Assembly (NCBI GenBank): GCA_027257055.1
Contig: JAPVLO010000182.1
Span: 7,440,001 to 7,504,000 of the forward strand
Source: Cephalopachus bancanus
Lineage: Eukaryota > Chordata > Mammalia > Primates > Tarsiidae
Direction of reading: 5' to 3'
DNA: 64,000 nt
Each line of letters starts with the position of its first letter. Position 1 is the first letter of the stretch. The notes below the pieces were generated by a model. The model did not search any database. It worked only from the letters and a program-made list of their open reading frames with translations, and was not told the origin of the DNA. The position numbers and the translations under genes were made by a program. Positions 11,341 through 24,480 of the stretch are shown here, piece by piece.

Positions 11341-11780
11341 AACTGTTCATTCTTATTCCTAGATTTAGTGAGGAGCAGGCAGCCGTGTAGAAATGTGAGT
11401 GGACAAAGTGGGGCCATCTAACAGTGACGGGCGGAGTGAGAAAACCCAGCAAGGCCTGTGTGTTTGGGTTCGTCTTGGCCTTTCTGTGTGGCATTTCTTC
11501 CTCCTGGACACGAAGCAGGCCACCTCTGGAACGAGAGGCTTTGGACCTACTCTTGAACCAGGGCAGGTCAGATCATTTATGACCAGCTCCTACACAGAAG
11601 GTGGAGAAGTTTAGAGTCATATTTCTAGATTTTGTGGTTTGCCGTGAGGAAATGGAGATCTCATGACCTAACTCAGGGAGGAGGAATTCTGGGTTCCATG
11701 ACACGCTTCGGGAGAAAATGAAGAGCGAGAGACAGGGCAGGAGGTCAGCGAGACCTTGCTTCTGAGGCCTTCTGATGTCC
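11341..11780. other. Unique intergenic DNA
   Basis: No supported gene. Text such as CATGACCTAACTCAGGGAGG suggests an old repeat that I cannot assign. Confidence 0.35.
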
Positions 11781-11917
11781 TTTATTATTTTTTGTAAAGA
11801 CGAGGTCTCACTATCACTATGTTACCCAGGCTGGTCTTGAACTCCTGGCCTCAAGTAATCCTCTTGCCTTGGCCTCCTAAAGAGCTGGGATTATAGACAT
11901 GAGCCACTCCTCACCCC
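11781..11917 (-). repeat. Alu left monomer
   Basis: TTTTTTGTAAAGACGAGGTC through GAGCCACTCCTCACCCC; only one arm is present, with a CTATCA duplication. Confidence 0.8.
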
Positions 11918-12002
11918 TAATGTCCTTAAGTTCAAAGTGTTCAGTTTTCAGTGTGCAAAAGCATTAGGTCTTGTTTTCTGAGCTCCACCAGCTTCTTCCT
12001 CC

Positions 12003-12296
12003 TTTTTTTTGAGTCAGAGTCTCACTCTGTCGCCCAGGCTGGAGTGCAGTGGTACACTCATGGCTACCGCAGCCTCAACCAGCCGGGCTCAGGTGATCCT
12101 TCTGCCTCAGCCTTCCCAGTAGTTGGAACTACAGGCAGGTGCCACTATGCCTGGCTAATTTATTTTTTATTTGTCGTAGAGACGAGGTCTTGCCATGTTG
12201 CCCAGGCTGGTCTCAAACCCGTGGGCTCAGGCAATCCTCTCGCCTCCGCTTCCCAAAGTGCTGGGATTACAGGTGTGAGCCACCATGCCCAGCTCA
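12003..12296 (-). repeat. Alu, full length
   Basis: GAGTCAGAGTCTCACTCTGT to CACCATGCCCAGCT. CACCAGCTTCT occurs before and after, a target duplication. Confidence 0.92.
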
Positions 12297-13640
12297 CCAG
12301 CTTCTAAGATGAAAATTATATCCACTGAATTTAGCATTTCCGAATACCAGTAATAAACAGTAACAAACTCTCCCATGGCTTCCTTTATTCGCACATCCCA
12401 CTTACAGTCACGAGCTCAAAACCTCGATTCCTCTTGAGTCAGAAACCATATGTTTCTTATGAATCACTGTGTCTGCAATTCTCAGCCAGGTCCATGGCAG
12501 GCCCCTAAGAAATTTCAGCCTCATTAGCTAGTAGCCCTGAGCTCCAAAGATTGTGTAGCCTAGAGAGTGTGTGGATGGGAGGTGGAATGGGGTGGACTGA
12601 GACGAGCCCACAGACACGGGGCAGGATTTACCACTGTGCCGAGGAGCCTGCACACTGGGCAGAGATTAGAGGCCCTTCGGCGGGTCCTCTATCCTCTGCA
12701 CGGACCAGGCTGTGCCCACCAGCTGGGTCCGTCAGTGGAGACGGTTTCCACTCATCCAGCTAAGGCAGCGGAGCAGAGCAGTGATGCATTTATTACATCC
12801 AACAAACAACCATTGACAGCCAGCCCCATGCCAGGCCCCGTGCCAGGCCCCACGGAGGAGACAAATGGAACTCAGGCTGGCACTGAGCCTCACCCAGGGC
12901 TCCCGAGTACACAGATCCACTGGCCCAGGCCTGCCAACTCCTCATGCGGTGCTCTCTTCACAACAGAAGTGCCTTCCAGAAGCACTGCCCTCGCTGCCAG
13001 CTTTAAGAGGACCCTTCTAGCAGTGGGCACGTGGAGGCTGCGTGAGGAGTTTCTAAGATTTACTCACACCGGGGCCTGTGGTGCATTCGGTGCTGAGGTC
13101 CAGTGGAAATGAGACTCATCCCACCCCAGGAGCTGACCGGGGCGACCACGTCAGTGTCCGGGTAAGAGGATGGGATAAGGGGGCCCTGATGGCAGAGACA
13201 TAGATGGGACAGGATGTGGAATGTTCACGTCTGGGATCCTGGGGGCAGAGGAGCCTTGAGCAGGGGAAGACGGAGCGGGTGTGCAGGGGCGTGTGAGGCC
13301 CTCGTGGCTTGGGGCCTCAGTAACGTAAGCCCTTCTGGACGGTTCTAGCCATGGGATGAGGCACTTGGCCTTCATGGAACAAGCCTACAAGTTCCTTCTA
13401 CAGCCCGTGCCCATCTTGGGATCAACAAACTGCTTCCTGCTTCCAGCAGTCTTTCCCTGTTAGGTTTCCTCTTGAGGCTACCTGAGCTCCAGGGGTGTCT
13501 TCCGAAAGGCCGGTACTGCCCCACGTGGGCTGCACGGTCAGGGACACACTTACCCGGCCCATTCTGCGGCACGTTCAGTCGGCCAGACAGCAGAGAACCA
13601 GGCCAAAGCGCCTTCGAGAAGACGAAAGTGGTGATGGAAG
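12297..13640. other. GC-rich unique DNA without a supported gene
   Basis: Contains a 181-aa plus-strand ORF (12,567-13,112) with no domain, signal peptide or splice support. A MIR/L2-like segment lies near 12,780-12,860. I see no promoter or RNA gene. Confidence 0.45.
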
Positions 13641-13885
13641 GGTTGGTGGATAGCAGGGTTTCTGAACCTTGGCCCTGGTGACATTCGGGCCGGGTCGCTC
13701 TTTGTTACGAGGGCTGACTTGTGCACTGCAGGGTTTTAGCAGCAGCCCTGGCCTCCGATGAGCACATCAGAGTGAGCAATTCTCAGTTGTGACGACCATA
13801 CACATCTCCAGATATTTCCTATATTCCCTGGGGTAAGGACGGAAGGCAGAAGTGTCAAATCATCCCGTTGAGAAGCACTGGTGCA
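13640..13885 (+). mobile_element. Ancient hAT-type nonautonomous DNA element (MER20/MER5-like)
   Basis: GGTTTCTGAACCTTGGCCCT at one end and GTTGAGAAGCACTGG at the other are imperfect inverted ends. Between them TTTTAGCAGCAGCCCTGGCC is a familiar eutherian MITE block. Family name uncertain. Confidence 0.5.
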
Positions 13886-13997
13886 CAGGCTTTGAGGCTG
13901 AGTCCTGGCTCGACCATTCATTAGCTGGGTGAACACAGGGAGGTTATTTAGCTGATCTGTGCCTCCCTTTCCTTATTCACAAAATGAAAAGAATAAG

Positions 13998-14293
13998 GCT
14001 GGGCGCAGTGGTTCACGCCCATCATCCCAGCACTTTGGGAGGCCGAGGTGAGAGGATTGCCCGAGCCTTTGGATTCAAGACCAGCCTGGGTAACGTGGCG
14101 AGACCTCATCTCTACCATAAATTTAAAAAACTAGCCGGGCGTGGTGGCACGTCCCTGTGGCTCCAGCTACTTAGAAGGCTGAGGTGGAAGGATCCCCTGA
14201 GCCCAGCAGGTTGAGGCTTCGGTGGCCGGGAGCATGCCACCACACTCCAGTCTGGGCGACAGAGTGAGAGACTCCAATTCAAAAAAAAAAAAA
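13998..14293 (+). repeat. Alu, full length, inside a MIR
   Basis: Starts GGCTGGGCGCAGTGGTTCAC after GAAAAGAATAA; ends with 13 A. Confidence 0.9.
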
Positions 14294-14334
14294 GGGAAAT
14301 AATAATAATACCTACCTCATAGGGTTGTTATGAA

Positions 14335-14482
14335 ATGTGGCACATGCCTATAGTCCCAGCTACTCAGAAGGCTGAGGTGGGAGGTTACCTAAGCCCAGAA
14401 GGTCAAGGCTGTGGTGAGCTGCTATCCAGCCACTGCACTCCAGCCTGGGTGACAGAGTGAGACCCAACTCAGAAAAAAAAAA
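14335..14482 (+). repeat. Alu right arm only
   Basis: Starts at GTGGCACATGCCTATAGTCC and ends in A10; the left arm is absent. Followed by a small GTGTGTGCATATGTG / ACACACACACATG tract. Confidence 0.8.
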
Positions 14483-14620
14483 GTGTGTGCATATGTGTCT
14501 ATACACACACACATGTAAAGAAATGTCTAGCACATAGCAATCACTCAACAAATACTAACTATTGTTCTTATCACAGCGGGAAAAAAAGCAGGTGAAATGG
14601 ATGGTCAAAAAGACTGATCC

Positions 14621-14796
14621 AGGCTGAGCACTGTGGCTCACATCTGTAATCCCAGAACTTTGGGAGTCCAAGGAGACAGAATTGGCTGAGGGAATTTTGA
14701 GGCCCGCTTGGGCAACCTAGCAAGCCCTCGTCTCTATAATACATCAAAAAATTAGCCAGGCGTGGTGGTGCATGCCTGTAGCCCCACGCCCGGCAT
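14621..14796 (+). repeat. Alu, 3' truncated
   Basis: Left arm and start of right arm only; jumps from GCATGCCTGTAGCCCC to ACGCCCGGC, a deletion of most of the second arm. Confidence 0.8.
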
Positions 14797-15257
14797 GAGA
14801 GAAATTTTTCTACTAAGCCCCAAAGAAACTTTTTGTCAAGTGAATCCTAGCACGAGGTCCTTGAGTGTCAGAATAGAGGATGTTTCAGCAGCGGTTCTGT
14901 AACGTTACACGTGTCTCCACAACATCGACCGGCAATCAAAGTGGATTTCAAGCACCGCAGGTCTCCCCCTGGACTCTGTCCACGAATGTGTCCCCGTCAC
15001 CCAGGAATGAATTCCCTGAAAATGGCTGCCCTTCTGGCAGCAAGTTGGGGTGGGCAAGAGAGGCAGCCTCTCTCCCCGGCCGCCCCGCCGATCTGCAGGC
15101 CCCGCTCCAGGCTGATTGGCAGGGCTGGTCACTCGTGCACACTGCCAGCTGCCTGGACGGTCCTGATGGCTCAGCTGTCTGGCTGCAGCCCCTCAGTAAA
15201 GAGGCCCACAATGGGGCTCGGCACTGAGAGAGACTCGAGCCAAACCCCCCCGCTCAG
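14797..15257. other. GC-rich unique DNA
   Basis: Overlapping ORFs in several frames (about 14,880-15,300) reflect composition. No domain, splice site pairing or promoter that I can support. Confidence 0.4.
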
Positions 15258-15556
15258 TTGTTTTTTTTTTGAGTTGGGGGTCTCATTCTGTCACCCAGGC
15301 TGAGTGCAGTGGCACCATCACAGCTCACCATAGCCTCGACATCCTGGGCTTAGGCGATCCTCCCATCTTAGCCTCCCAAGTAGCTGGGACTACAGGCATG
15401 TGCTACCACACCCAGCTAATTAAAAAAATGTTTTAAAATAGAGATGGGGTCTTGCTATGTTGCCCAGGCTGGTCTCAAACTCCTGGACTCAAGTGATCCT
15501 CTCACCTCGGCCTCTCAAAGTGCTGGGATTACAAGCACGAGACACTGCACTTGGCC
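15258..15556 (-). repeat. Alu, full length
   Basis: GAGTTGGGGGTCTCATTCTG to GACACTGCACTTGGCC; a T-poor linker with TTTTAAAATAGAG. Confidence 0.9.
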
Positions 15557-15719
15557 CACTGCCAGTTCTGAATGGCTTTCAGGGAGGCAGGGAGAGGAAG
15601 AGGCCAGTTCTAAGTGTGGAATACAGGCAGTGACTGCAGATAGGAGGCTTCAAGTGACCCAGGGAAAAGGAATACAGTTACCAGAACCAAGATGTGTGGT
15701 GAAAGCTGCATCTCGCCCT

Positions 15720-15855
15720 CTTCATCTCACTGTGCCTCAGCTTCCTCTTCTGCAAAATGGGGATAATATTGATCTTATTGTGCAGATTAAGGGAGTTTTA
15801 TACACAAAGCGCTTAGAGCAATGTTCAGCACAGAATAAGTGTTAACTGTTATCAG
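15720..15855 (+). repeat. MIR
   Basis: TGCCTCAGCTTCCTCTTCTG, AAAATGGGGATAATATTGA and AGCGCTTAGAGCAATGTTCA are the MIR core and 3' part in order. Confidence 0.75.
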
Positions 15856-16019
15856 GGTTATCATTTTTGCCCTCAGCCCTTTCTTGTGTACGCCTTATAC
15901 TCAAACAACATATCTCCTTGAGTGTGGGGGTGACAGGAAAAGGCTTCTGAGCCTCTGAGTCACTGTAACCCTCAGCTTAGAGCCAGGTAACGGGACCAAG
16001 CATTCATGTGTGACATATC

Positions 16020-16160
16020 GGGGAAGCCCACAGCATGAGACACATGCTAGTCCCAAACCTGCCACCAGTGGGTACCTTTGTCAATGTGACCTTGCGCAAG
16101 TCTTTGCTTCTCCCTGGACCTCAGTTGACTCACCTATAAAATGCAGCGGTGACTCTCAAT
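16020..16160 (+). repeat. MIR
   Basis: TGTGACCTTGCGCAAGTCTT and GACCTCAGTTGACTCACCTA are the MIR core. Confidence 0.65.
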
Positions 16161-16507
16161 AACTCCTAAATTCGACCATACATTCTAACATCTCCAAGTT
16201 CTGCCAGTGGCCAACTGGGTATATCTGAGTTTCTGGAGATGGAGAGTTACTGAGCTCCTCAGAGGATGTTGATGTTCAGTCAGGTCTGAAAGCCACTGAC
16301 TAGACAAGCGCTAAGGCCCCCTTCAAGATTCAGATTCCTGAGATCAATTAATTATGGACTCATGGAGCAGAAAGGAGCTTGGAGTGGTCGTGTGCCTGAG
16401 TGGGCCGGGGCAGATGGCTCCTGCTTGAGAAAGAGCCAAGCTGGTGCCCCGGGAGCTCATCCAGGGTGTAATTGTCCTGAGCATTAGGAAGACATACTTT
16501 CTGTTCT

Positions 16508-16800
16508 TCTTGGGGGCGAGGGAGGTTGGGGTCTCACTCCATCGCCTCGGCTGGAGTGCAGTGGCACAATCACGGTGCACTGCAGCCTCAATCCCCTGGC
16601 CCAGGTAATCTCCTCGCCTCAGCCTTCCAAGAAGCTGGAACTACAGGCGCATGTCACCATGTCCGATAATTTTTTTGATTTATTGTAGAGATGAGGTCTC
16701 ACTACATCGCTCTGGCTGGTCTCAAATTCCTGTGTTCAAGTGATCTCTCCTCAGCCTCCCAAAGTGCTGGGATTACAGGCGTGAGTCACCGTGCCTGGCC
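16508..16800 (-). repeat. Alu, full length
   Basis: The T tract is replaced by GGGGGCGAGGGAGGTTGGGG. Ends CACCGTGCCTGGCC. TAGGAAG before (16,484) and CAGGAAG after may be a weak duplication. Confidence 0.88.
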
Positions 16801-17108
16801 AGGAAGCTGTCCTTTCTAGCCAATCAAATCTCCCACTCAGCAACTACCTCTCAATCTGCAGGCTTTATTCTTGGGGTTGTGGAGACCAGCTGGCAATAGC
16901 CCTTAGTATGTCCCTTCATGCTCCAGAGTGCTGCTGGAAGTCAGACTCGCCTCGACATTGTTACCGGCGAAATGCCTCTTGACATGGCCGTTTCTTTCTG
17001 CTCCCATGTGACTGCCCTAGTTGAGGCTGTTAATACCTGTTGTTTGCACCATGTAACAGCTTCCCAGCTAGTCTTCTGACTTCCAGTCTCTCCTCCCTTG
17101 AATCTTTT
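16801..17108. other. Unique DNA, nothing recognised
   Basis: Short spacer, no ORF with support. Confidence 0.4.
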
Positions 17109-17110
17109 CT

Positions 17111-17332
17111 TTTTTTTTTTTGAGTTGGAGTCTCTCTGTCGCCCAGACTGGAGTGCAGCGGCCGCTCCCGGCCACCGCAGCCTCGACCCGCTGGGCTCCG
17201 GCGATCCTTCCGCCTCAGCCTTCCGAGGAGCTGGAACTACAGGTGCGCGCTACCACGCCCGGCTCGTTTTTGATTGATTGTGGAGATGAGGTCTCGCCAA
17301 GTTGCCCAGGCGGGTCTCGAACCCGCGGGCTC
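17111..17332 (-). repeat. Young Alu, 5' truncated with intact target duplication
   Basis: TGAATCTTTTCT before and GGAATCTTTTCT after flank a copy that stops within the left arm at GCGGGCTCAG. The truncation therefore occurred at insertion. High CpG content. Confidence 0.88.
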
Positions 17333-18342
<1,010 letters not shown>

Positions 18343-18513
18343 AAATGAAAAATGAGCCAGGCACAGTGGTGTGTGCCTATAGTCCCAGTTACTTGGGAAG
18401 CGGGGACAGAAGGATCACCTGAGCTCAGGGGATGGAAGCTGCAATGAGCCATGATCATGCCACTGCACTCCAGCCTGGGCAACAGAGTGAGACTCTTCAC
18501 TTAAAAAAAAAAA
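18343..18513 (+). repeat. Old Alu, right half
   Basis: GCCAGGCACAGTGGTGTGTG through the A tail completes the Alu started at 17,911. Confidence 0.85.
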
Positions 18514-19624
18514 ATTGAATTGAGATCTGTTGTGATTTAATTAAATGAGTATAGTTGTCCATTCAGCCGTCTTGGTTTTCCCAACTTCCAAATAAACAGC
18601 CTCCTCAAGTAGGTAAACATCTGCCTCTCTTGGGGCTACTCCCCATTCCTGTACTTGTGACAGACATTGCTGGTTAATGATAACGCCTACCCCTAAGCCC
18701 TGGATGTCACAGTGTAGACTCAGAATCCTTCTCAACACAGTTCTGCAGGCGAGCTTTCTCCATGAGAGCTGGCCTACAGTTGACACAGGCCTACTTACCC
18801 TCAGTGACCTAGCTGATTCAATAGTTAATGTGTTTGCTGCAAAAGCTCTGAGTTTCCATTTCAGCTCCCTGATGGAACACAGAGTAGTCTCTGGTTACAT
18901 TCTGTCTACTCCAAGCCTTTCAGGCTGGGGCATTTGTGCTGTGGGCGAGGATCTATTAGACGTCTAATTTGGCATAAAAATTGGAACGAGACTGCCAAGG
19001 TCAGAAAAGATTCTACAGAGAACTGTCCCAGGGCACCGTCTACCTTCCATCTCTTTCTCCTGCCAAAACCCACAGAAGTGTCTGGTGAGCAAGCTGGTCT
19101 TCAGCCATCGAGAAGAGCACCTTAGAGGCTGCAAAACACATGACAGGCTGCCCCTGGAAGGATGCGCCGCGGCGGGGGTGGATGGCAATCGGAGATGCCT
19201 TCAGTGTCAGGGGCAGTGGCAGGGTTTTCAAACTGGCAGGAGCTGATGGAACCGTGTGCAACGGAAAGACTGATATCTTTGGTCAGGTAACAGGCTGCTC
19301 TGGTTTCTTCCCACCCCTCCCTGCCTTCCTTCTCCTCTGAGTTGATCACATTTCCTTGGTGATTTTCATGCTGGACAAGTGTGCATTCCATAGGGACCTC
19401 GTCCGGATGAACTACTGGGTACTAATTCATGTTACCATCTACACGGTATCTTTCTTCCTCCCTTCCCACTGTAAGCACTTGCGAAACACCTGTGGTGTGC
19501 TATATGGTAAGCACGATGGCAGAGAAGAAAGTCCTCGAACACTGTCTGGAGCCACTTGGAAATAAAGATGCCACAGACCCCATGAGTAGAAAAATACATT
19601 CCGAGTTGCTTCCTCTCTTCTTTT
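18514..19624. other. Unique intergenic DNA
   Basis: Overlapping small ORFs on both strands at 18,541-19,400 without domains. The paired ORFs in opposite frames suggest composition rather than genes. Confidence 0.4.
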
Positions 19625-19893
19625 GTTCTTTGTTTTTTATTTTTGGAGTACAGTGGCATGTTCACGGCCACCGCAGCCTCGACCTGCTGGGCTCAGGCGA
19701 TCCTTCCGCCTCAGCCTTCCAAGTAGCTGGAACTACAGGCATGTGCCACCACACCCAGCTAGTTTTTTGATTTAATGTGGAGATAAGGGCTTGCCAAGTT
19801 GCCCAGGCTGGTCTCGAAACTGTGGGCTCAGGCAATCCTCTCTCCTCAGCCTCCCAAAGTGCTGGGATTATAGGCGTCAGGCACTGTGCCTGG
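19625..19893 (-). repeat. Alu, nearly full length, clean target duplication
   Basis: CTTCCTCTCTTCTTT occurs at 19,608 and again from 19,893. About 25 bases of the 3' arm (GTCTCACTC block) are missing. Confidence 0.9.
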
Positions 19894-20069
19894 CTTCCTC
19901 TCTTCTTTAGAGCTCAAGAAAGTCATAACCAAGTGGGAGAAAGTTGAAAGCCTGACAGGTAAATTGAGGGAATTCCAGGGAATTCTACAAAATCGTGAAG
20001 AGCCTCCCTCACATAAACACAAACAAGTTCTCAGGTTCAGGATACCATAACAATGAGACATTAGCTGAA

Positions 20070-20600
<531 letters not shown>

Positions 20601-21315
20601 GACTCCTGCACTGCCTGAAATATGTACATTTAAGCACAAAAAAACAGACAAACAAAAAGTGCTGATTCATGAGTTGGAATGGAAGCGAGATGGGTGACAA
20701 CCGGGTGTGCTTTTTATCTGTAGCTGTTTTATCAAAGTATAGAAGAGTCTTGATAGATGGGAGGCTCCAAATGCCTGTCCCCACCCCAGGCTTTAAGGAC
20801 ACCTCTCCGAGTGTCCCCTGGACAGACAGCAGACTGGTGCCTGGTGTCTGGCTCAGAGTCCAAGTTCATGTTCCTGCCAGGCTCGGACACAGGTCTGCGT
20901 GGTCCCTTCACGTACTCACATCCTGTGATTTCTTTTTTTTTTAAATCAGAAACTCATGTGATGTAATTAGTACCTAGCGCAGCAATCCTGGTCGCTGGTC
21001 CTAGAGGTCTGAAACCCTAACTTCTTGCATGGACGGTACTACCTACTGTCCCTTGATTCTGTTTTTTCCATCTATAAGTATTTAGGCACTCAGTAAATAA
21101 TTGTGAGCAACTCTAAGCCCTGAAGCCACTAGGTTGGATCCAGTGGTTGCCCCAAGGGACTTGCTATTTGCTGGTAAAGGGATCTTTACAGACCCGCTGC
21201 CCTGTGTCCTCAGAATGTGCCCTGGAGGGAGGGAGGGCCAAGCCTGCCCCTCCTCCCTAAGGAGTCTGAGCAGCAAGTGAGATCACGCAGGGGAAAGTGC
21301 CTTGTAAATAGCAGA
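20601..21315. other. Unique intergenic DNA upstream of the G-rich repeat
   Basis: No gene supported. ATTTAGGCACTCAGTAAATA near 21,080 is MIR-like. Confidence 0.4.
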
Positions 21316-21560
21316 AGGGGAGGATGGGGTGTGGGGCGAGGGGAGGGGGAGGAAAGGGGAGGAGGAGGGGAGGGAGGGGGAGACAGGGGGAGGAGGAGAC
21401 AGGGGGGAGGGGGAGACAGGAGGAGGTGGGAGACGGGGGAGGGAGACAGGGGGAGGGGGAGACAGGGGGGAGGCAGGGGGGAGGGGGGGCAGCGGGAGGG
21501 GGGAGGGGGGCAGCGGGAGGGGGGCGGGGGGAGAGGGAGGCGGGGGGCAGGGGAGGAGGA
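21316..21560 (+). repeat. G-rich minisatellite (GGGGGAGACAGG / GGGGGCAGCGGGAG units)
   Basis: About 245 bp of almost pure purine with irregular 10-25 bp units built on runs of four to seven G, changing from AGACAGGG to CAGCGGGAG units toward the CpG island. Many G4 runs with short loops predict G-quadruplex formation. Strand asymmetry is extreme (C almost absent in the first half). Frames across it give Gly/Arg/Glu or Pro/Ser low-complexity ORFs that should not be called genes. Confidence 0.9.
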
Positions 21561-21845
21561 CTTCCGCTGGGATCCGTGAGACCTCGGGTTCGGGCAGGGC
21601 TGCGAGCCGGCGCGTGGCCCCCGCGCCGCGAGGGTCCCAAGCCCGAAGCCCCCCGCGGGCCCAGCCCGGCCGTGGCGGCCGAACCCCGCGGGACGTCGTC
21701 CGGGCGGGAACTTGACCCCGCCACGTGGCCCGAGACCCGGCGCGGTCGCAGCTCCCGCGCCGCCGCCCACCTCTTCGGGGTCCCGGCTGGCACGGCGACC
21801 CTGGCCAGGCCTCCCCCCCGTCGCGAAGCCCGAGGGCGACTCCCC

Positions 21846-21853
21846 TTACGTAA
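21846..21853. promoter_or_regulatory. Palindromic bZIP/CRE-like site TTACGTAA
   Basis: A perfect 8-bp palindrome that fits PAR-bZIP, C/EBP or CREB-family recognition, in a promoter-like CpG island about 65 bp from the CTCF-like site. Confidence 0.35.
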
Positions 21854-21914
21854 CGAGCCCGCCGAGCGATGGTGGCCCGAGGTGACGCCGGCCGCCGCCA
21901 TCCTCTGTGCCGGG

Positions 21915-21930
21915 GCGCCACCTAGAGGCC
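21915..21930. promoter_or_regulatory. CTCF-like site
   Basis: GCGCCACCTAGAGGCC closely resembles the CTCF core (GCGCCMYCTAGYGG orientation), with one mismatch in my reading. It sits in the CpG island next to TTCCGG. A motif alone does not prove occupancy. Confidence 0.4.
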
Positions 21931-22440
21931 GCTTCCGGCTCCCACCCCGAGGCGTCCGACACGTTTCCGGTTTCGCCTGGAGGGGCAGAACCGGGGAAGG
22001 AGCGGCGGGTGGTCTCGGAGCAGGAAGACCCAGAGGTCCGAAAATGGCACAAGACCCTTAAGAGCGAAGGTCCCCGGCCTTTTTGGCAACAGGGGCCGGT
22101 TTTGCGGGAGACGGTTCTTCCGCCGGCCGAGGCGGGGCGGGCGGGGGTGCGGTCACACCCCCCTGCTCACGTCCCTCTGAGCTTGCGGTCACCGCCCCGG
22201 CTCCACCTCCGAGCATCAGGCATCAGATTCCCGGGAGAGCAGCCTGGATCCCCCGCCGGCGCGGGGCCCGAGAGGCTTGGCACTCCTGGGAGAAGCTGAT
22301 GCCGCCGGGCTGATCGACAGCAGGCGGAGCCCGGGAGGTCATGCAAGGGCTGGGGACGGCTGTGAACACGCAGGCGAAGCTTCGCCCCGTCGCCCGTGGC
22401 TCGCCTCCTGCGGTGCGGCCCAGGTCCTAACAGGCCACGG

Positions 22441-23170
22441 ACAGGGGGAGCAGCTGGGGAGCCCTGTGTAAGAGGTCTCGTTCTGTGGTTTACCGATGAG
22501 ACATGGAAGGGCTGAAATGGCTCGGCTTCTCGGTGGCATGGGGTTTCCTCCGTGGCTTGGGACTGATGTGAGAATGTCGCTGTTTCTCACGTATTCTAAA
22601 GTCTAGATTTGAAGAGCAAAGGGCAGAAACAACCCCCCCCCATCCCTTCAGTCTGCCCTGCATCCCAGACCCCGACCCATCAGCTCCTCTTTTCCTACTC
22701 CCAAATTCAGACTGTCTGGCTAGCTTGGGAAGACGGTTTTGCAGTGATAGGGCCTTCTTTTTTTAGGAGAGTTTGCTGATTCTGCTCACATTTCTGGAAT
22801 CATACCCTGAGCATGAATACACATTATTCCCGGGCCATTTTTGGGAAGTAGTTGGATGAGACGACAGAGGCATCAAAGATGAGTGGATAGTTCAAAATGA
22901 GCATGGAGTTATTTCAGCCTGAAGGAAATCTAAGCTAGATGGTTCCGGAGTCTTCAGGGTCCCAGCTTGAACGTGAATATCAAGAACAGCAGAGTATCCA
23001 AGAAAAGGAAGCCAGGCTTCCAAACTGAGCAAGGAGGGGTGTTTTTTTTTTTAATTTAAAGGCTTTTATGTTCATTCCTTTGCCAAGCCAGCATTTCAGC
23101 TTCCTACTCCGCAGCTTATCGAATTCTTAAGTGCCATGGGAAACAAGACATATAACATATTCAAGCTGTC
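22441..23170. other. Unique DNA beyond the CpG island
   Basis: CpG density falls back to background after about 22,450. No exon with paired splice sites and open frame is evident. Confidence 0.4.
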
Positions 23171-23834
<664 letters not shown>

Positions 23835-23990
23835 CCAGTAGAAACTATTTCACTCAGTGCTCACAGCAGTCGTGTGAAATGACTATTATCATTGCTGTCT
23901 TGCAGAGAATGAAACAGAGGCTGCAAGACATTTAATAACTTGCCTGTAAGAGTAGCAGCCAAGATTTGAACTCAAGTGTTCTGGTTCCAG
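23835..23990 (-). repeat. MIR
   Basis: AATGAAACAGAGGCTGCAAG, TAATAACTTGCCTGTAAGAG and AAGATTTGAACTCAAGTGTT in antisense MIR order. Confidence 0.75.
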
Positions 23991-24480
23991 AACTTTTGTG
24001 GTTTTTGCAATGCCACTGTCCCTCTGGCATGCAGACAATATTCTGAGAAGCAGTTTTGTTTGCCACAGATTACTGAATGAATTCTTCCACGAGCATCAGG
24101 ATTCCACTACAGGATGGAATTTGTTTGCCAAAGATGACCCTTATTCGGGAATAATGGCCATTCTGGTCAATTCACACAACAGATTTTTCTGGGAGGCTCA
24201 AAACTTCTCAATTAAAGAAAAAGATTCCTCCTGGCTTTGTTTCCTGCTTTATTCTCTTCATTTAAGCTGGACAGGCTCTTTGTTCCCTGCAAAATCCCAT
24301 GCAAGCAGTTGTAAGTGTTGTTCTCCAGGCAAAATGAGTCCTCTTTGGGGAAAGTTGAGAAGAACCACTGTAAAACAATGAGAAGAAAGGCAGACAGAAG
24401 AGGGCAGCGGGGAGGATGGCTCCCCATGCCTGGAGGAACCACAGTGTTGCAGAACTAGAAGGCGCCTCTGAAAGTATCTG
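23991..24480. other. Unique DNA
   Basis: A 127-aa plus ORF at 23,998-24,381 has no domain; the reverse frame is also open in part. No gene is called. Confidence 0.35.

Larger units (their letters stand above)
13886..14575 (+). repeat. MIR split by two Alus
   Basis: Pieces at 13,886-13,997 (GGCTCGACCATTCATTAGCT), 14,294-14,334 (TACCTACCTCATAGGGTTGT) and about 14,515-14,575 (AGCACATAGCAATCACTCAA) join into one MIR. Confidence 0.75.
21560..22440. promoter_or_regulatory. CpG island, orphan promoter-like region
   Basis: Base composition shifts abruptly to high GC with many intact CpGs, unlike the CpG-poor flanks, which points to a constitutively unmethylated element. Inside lie a palindromic TTACGTAA (21,846-21,853), a YY1-like GATGGCGGC on the minus strand (21,894-21,902), a CTCF-like core (21,915-21,930) and two ETS-like TTCCGG sites (21,933 and 21,965). 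No TATA box is evident. Long ORFs on both strands here are GC artefacts. It lies about 7 kb beyond the likely end of LRIG2. It may drive a noncoding RNA, act as an insulator or enhancer, or be a relic. Confidence 0.7.

Noticed and set aside
12567..13112. 181-codon plus-strand ORF
   Set aside because: GC-rich region with open frames on both strands, no domain, no splice sites or promoter, and it overlaps a MIR/L2-like stretch.
15444..15845. 133-codon plus-strand ORF
   Set aside because: Its first part is reverse Alu and its end is MIR.
18541..19400. Cluster of small ORFs on both strands
   Set aside because: No domain, no consistent frame, no splice signals.
21217..22061. Long overlapping ORFs (up to 245 codons) over the G-rich repeat and CpG island
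   Set aside because: Gly/Arg/Glu or Pro/Ser low complexity in several frames at once; a product of base composition.
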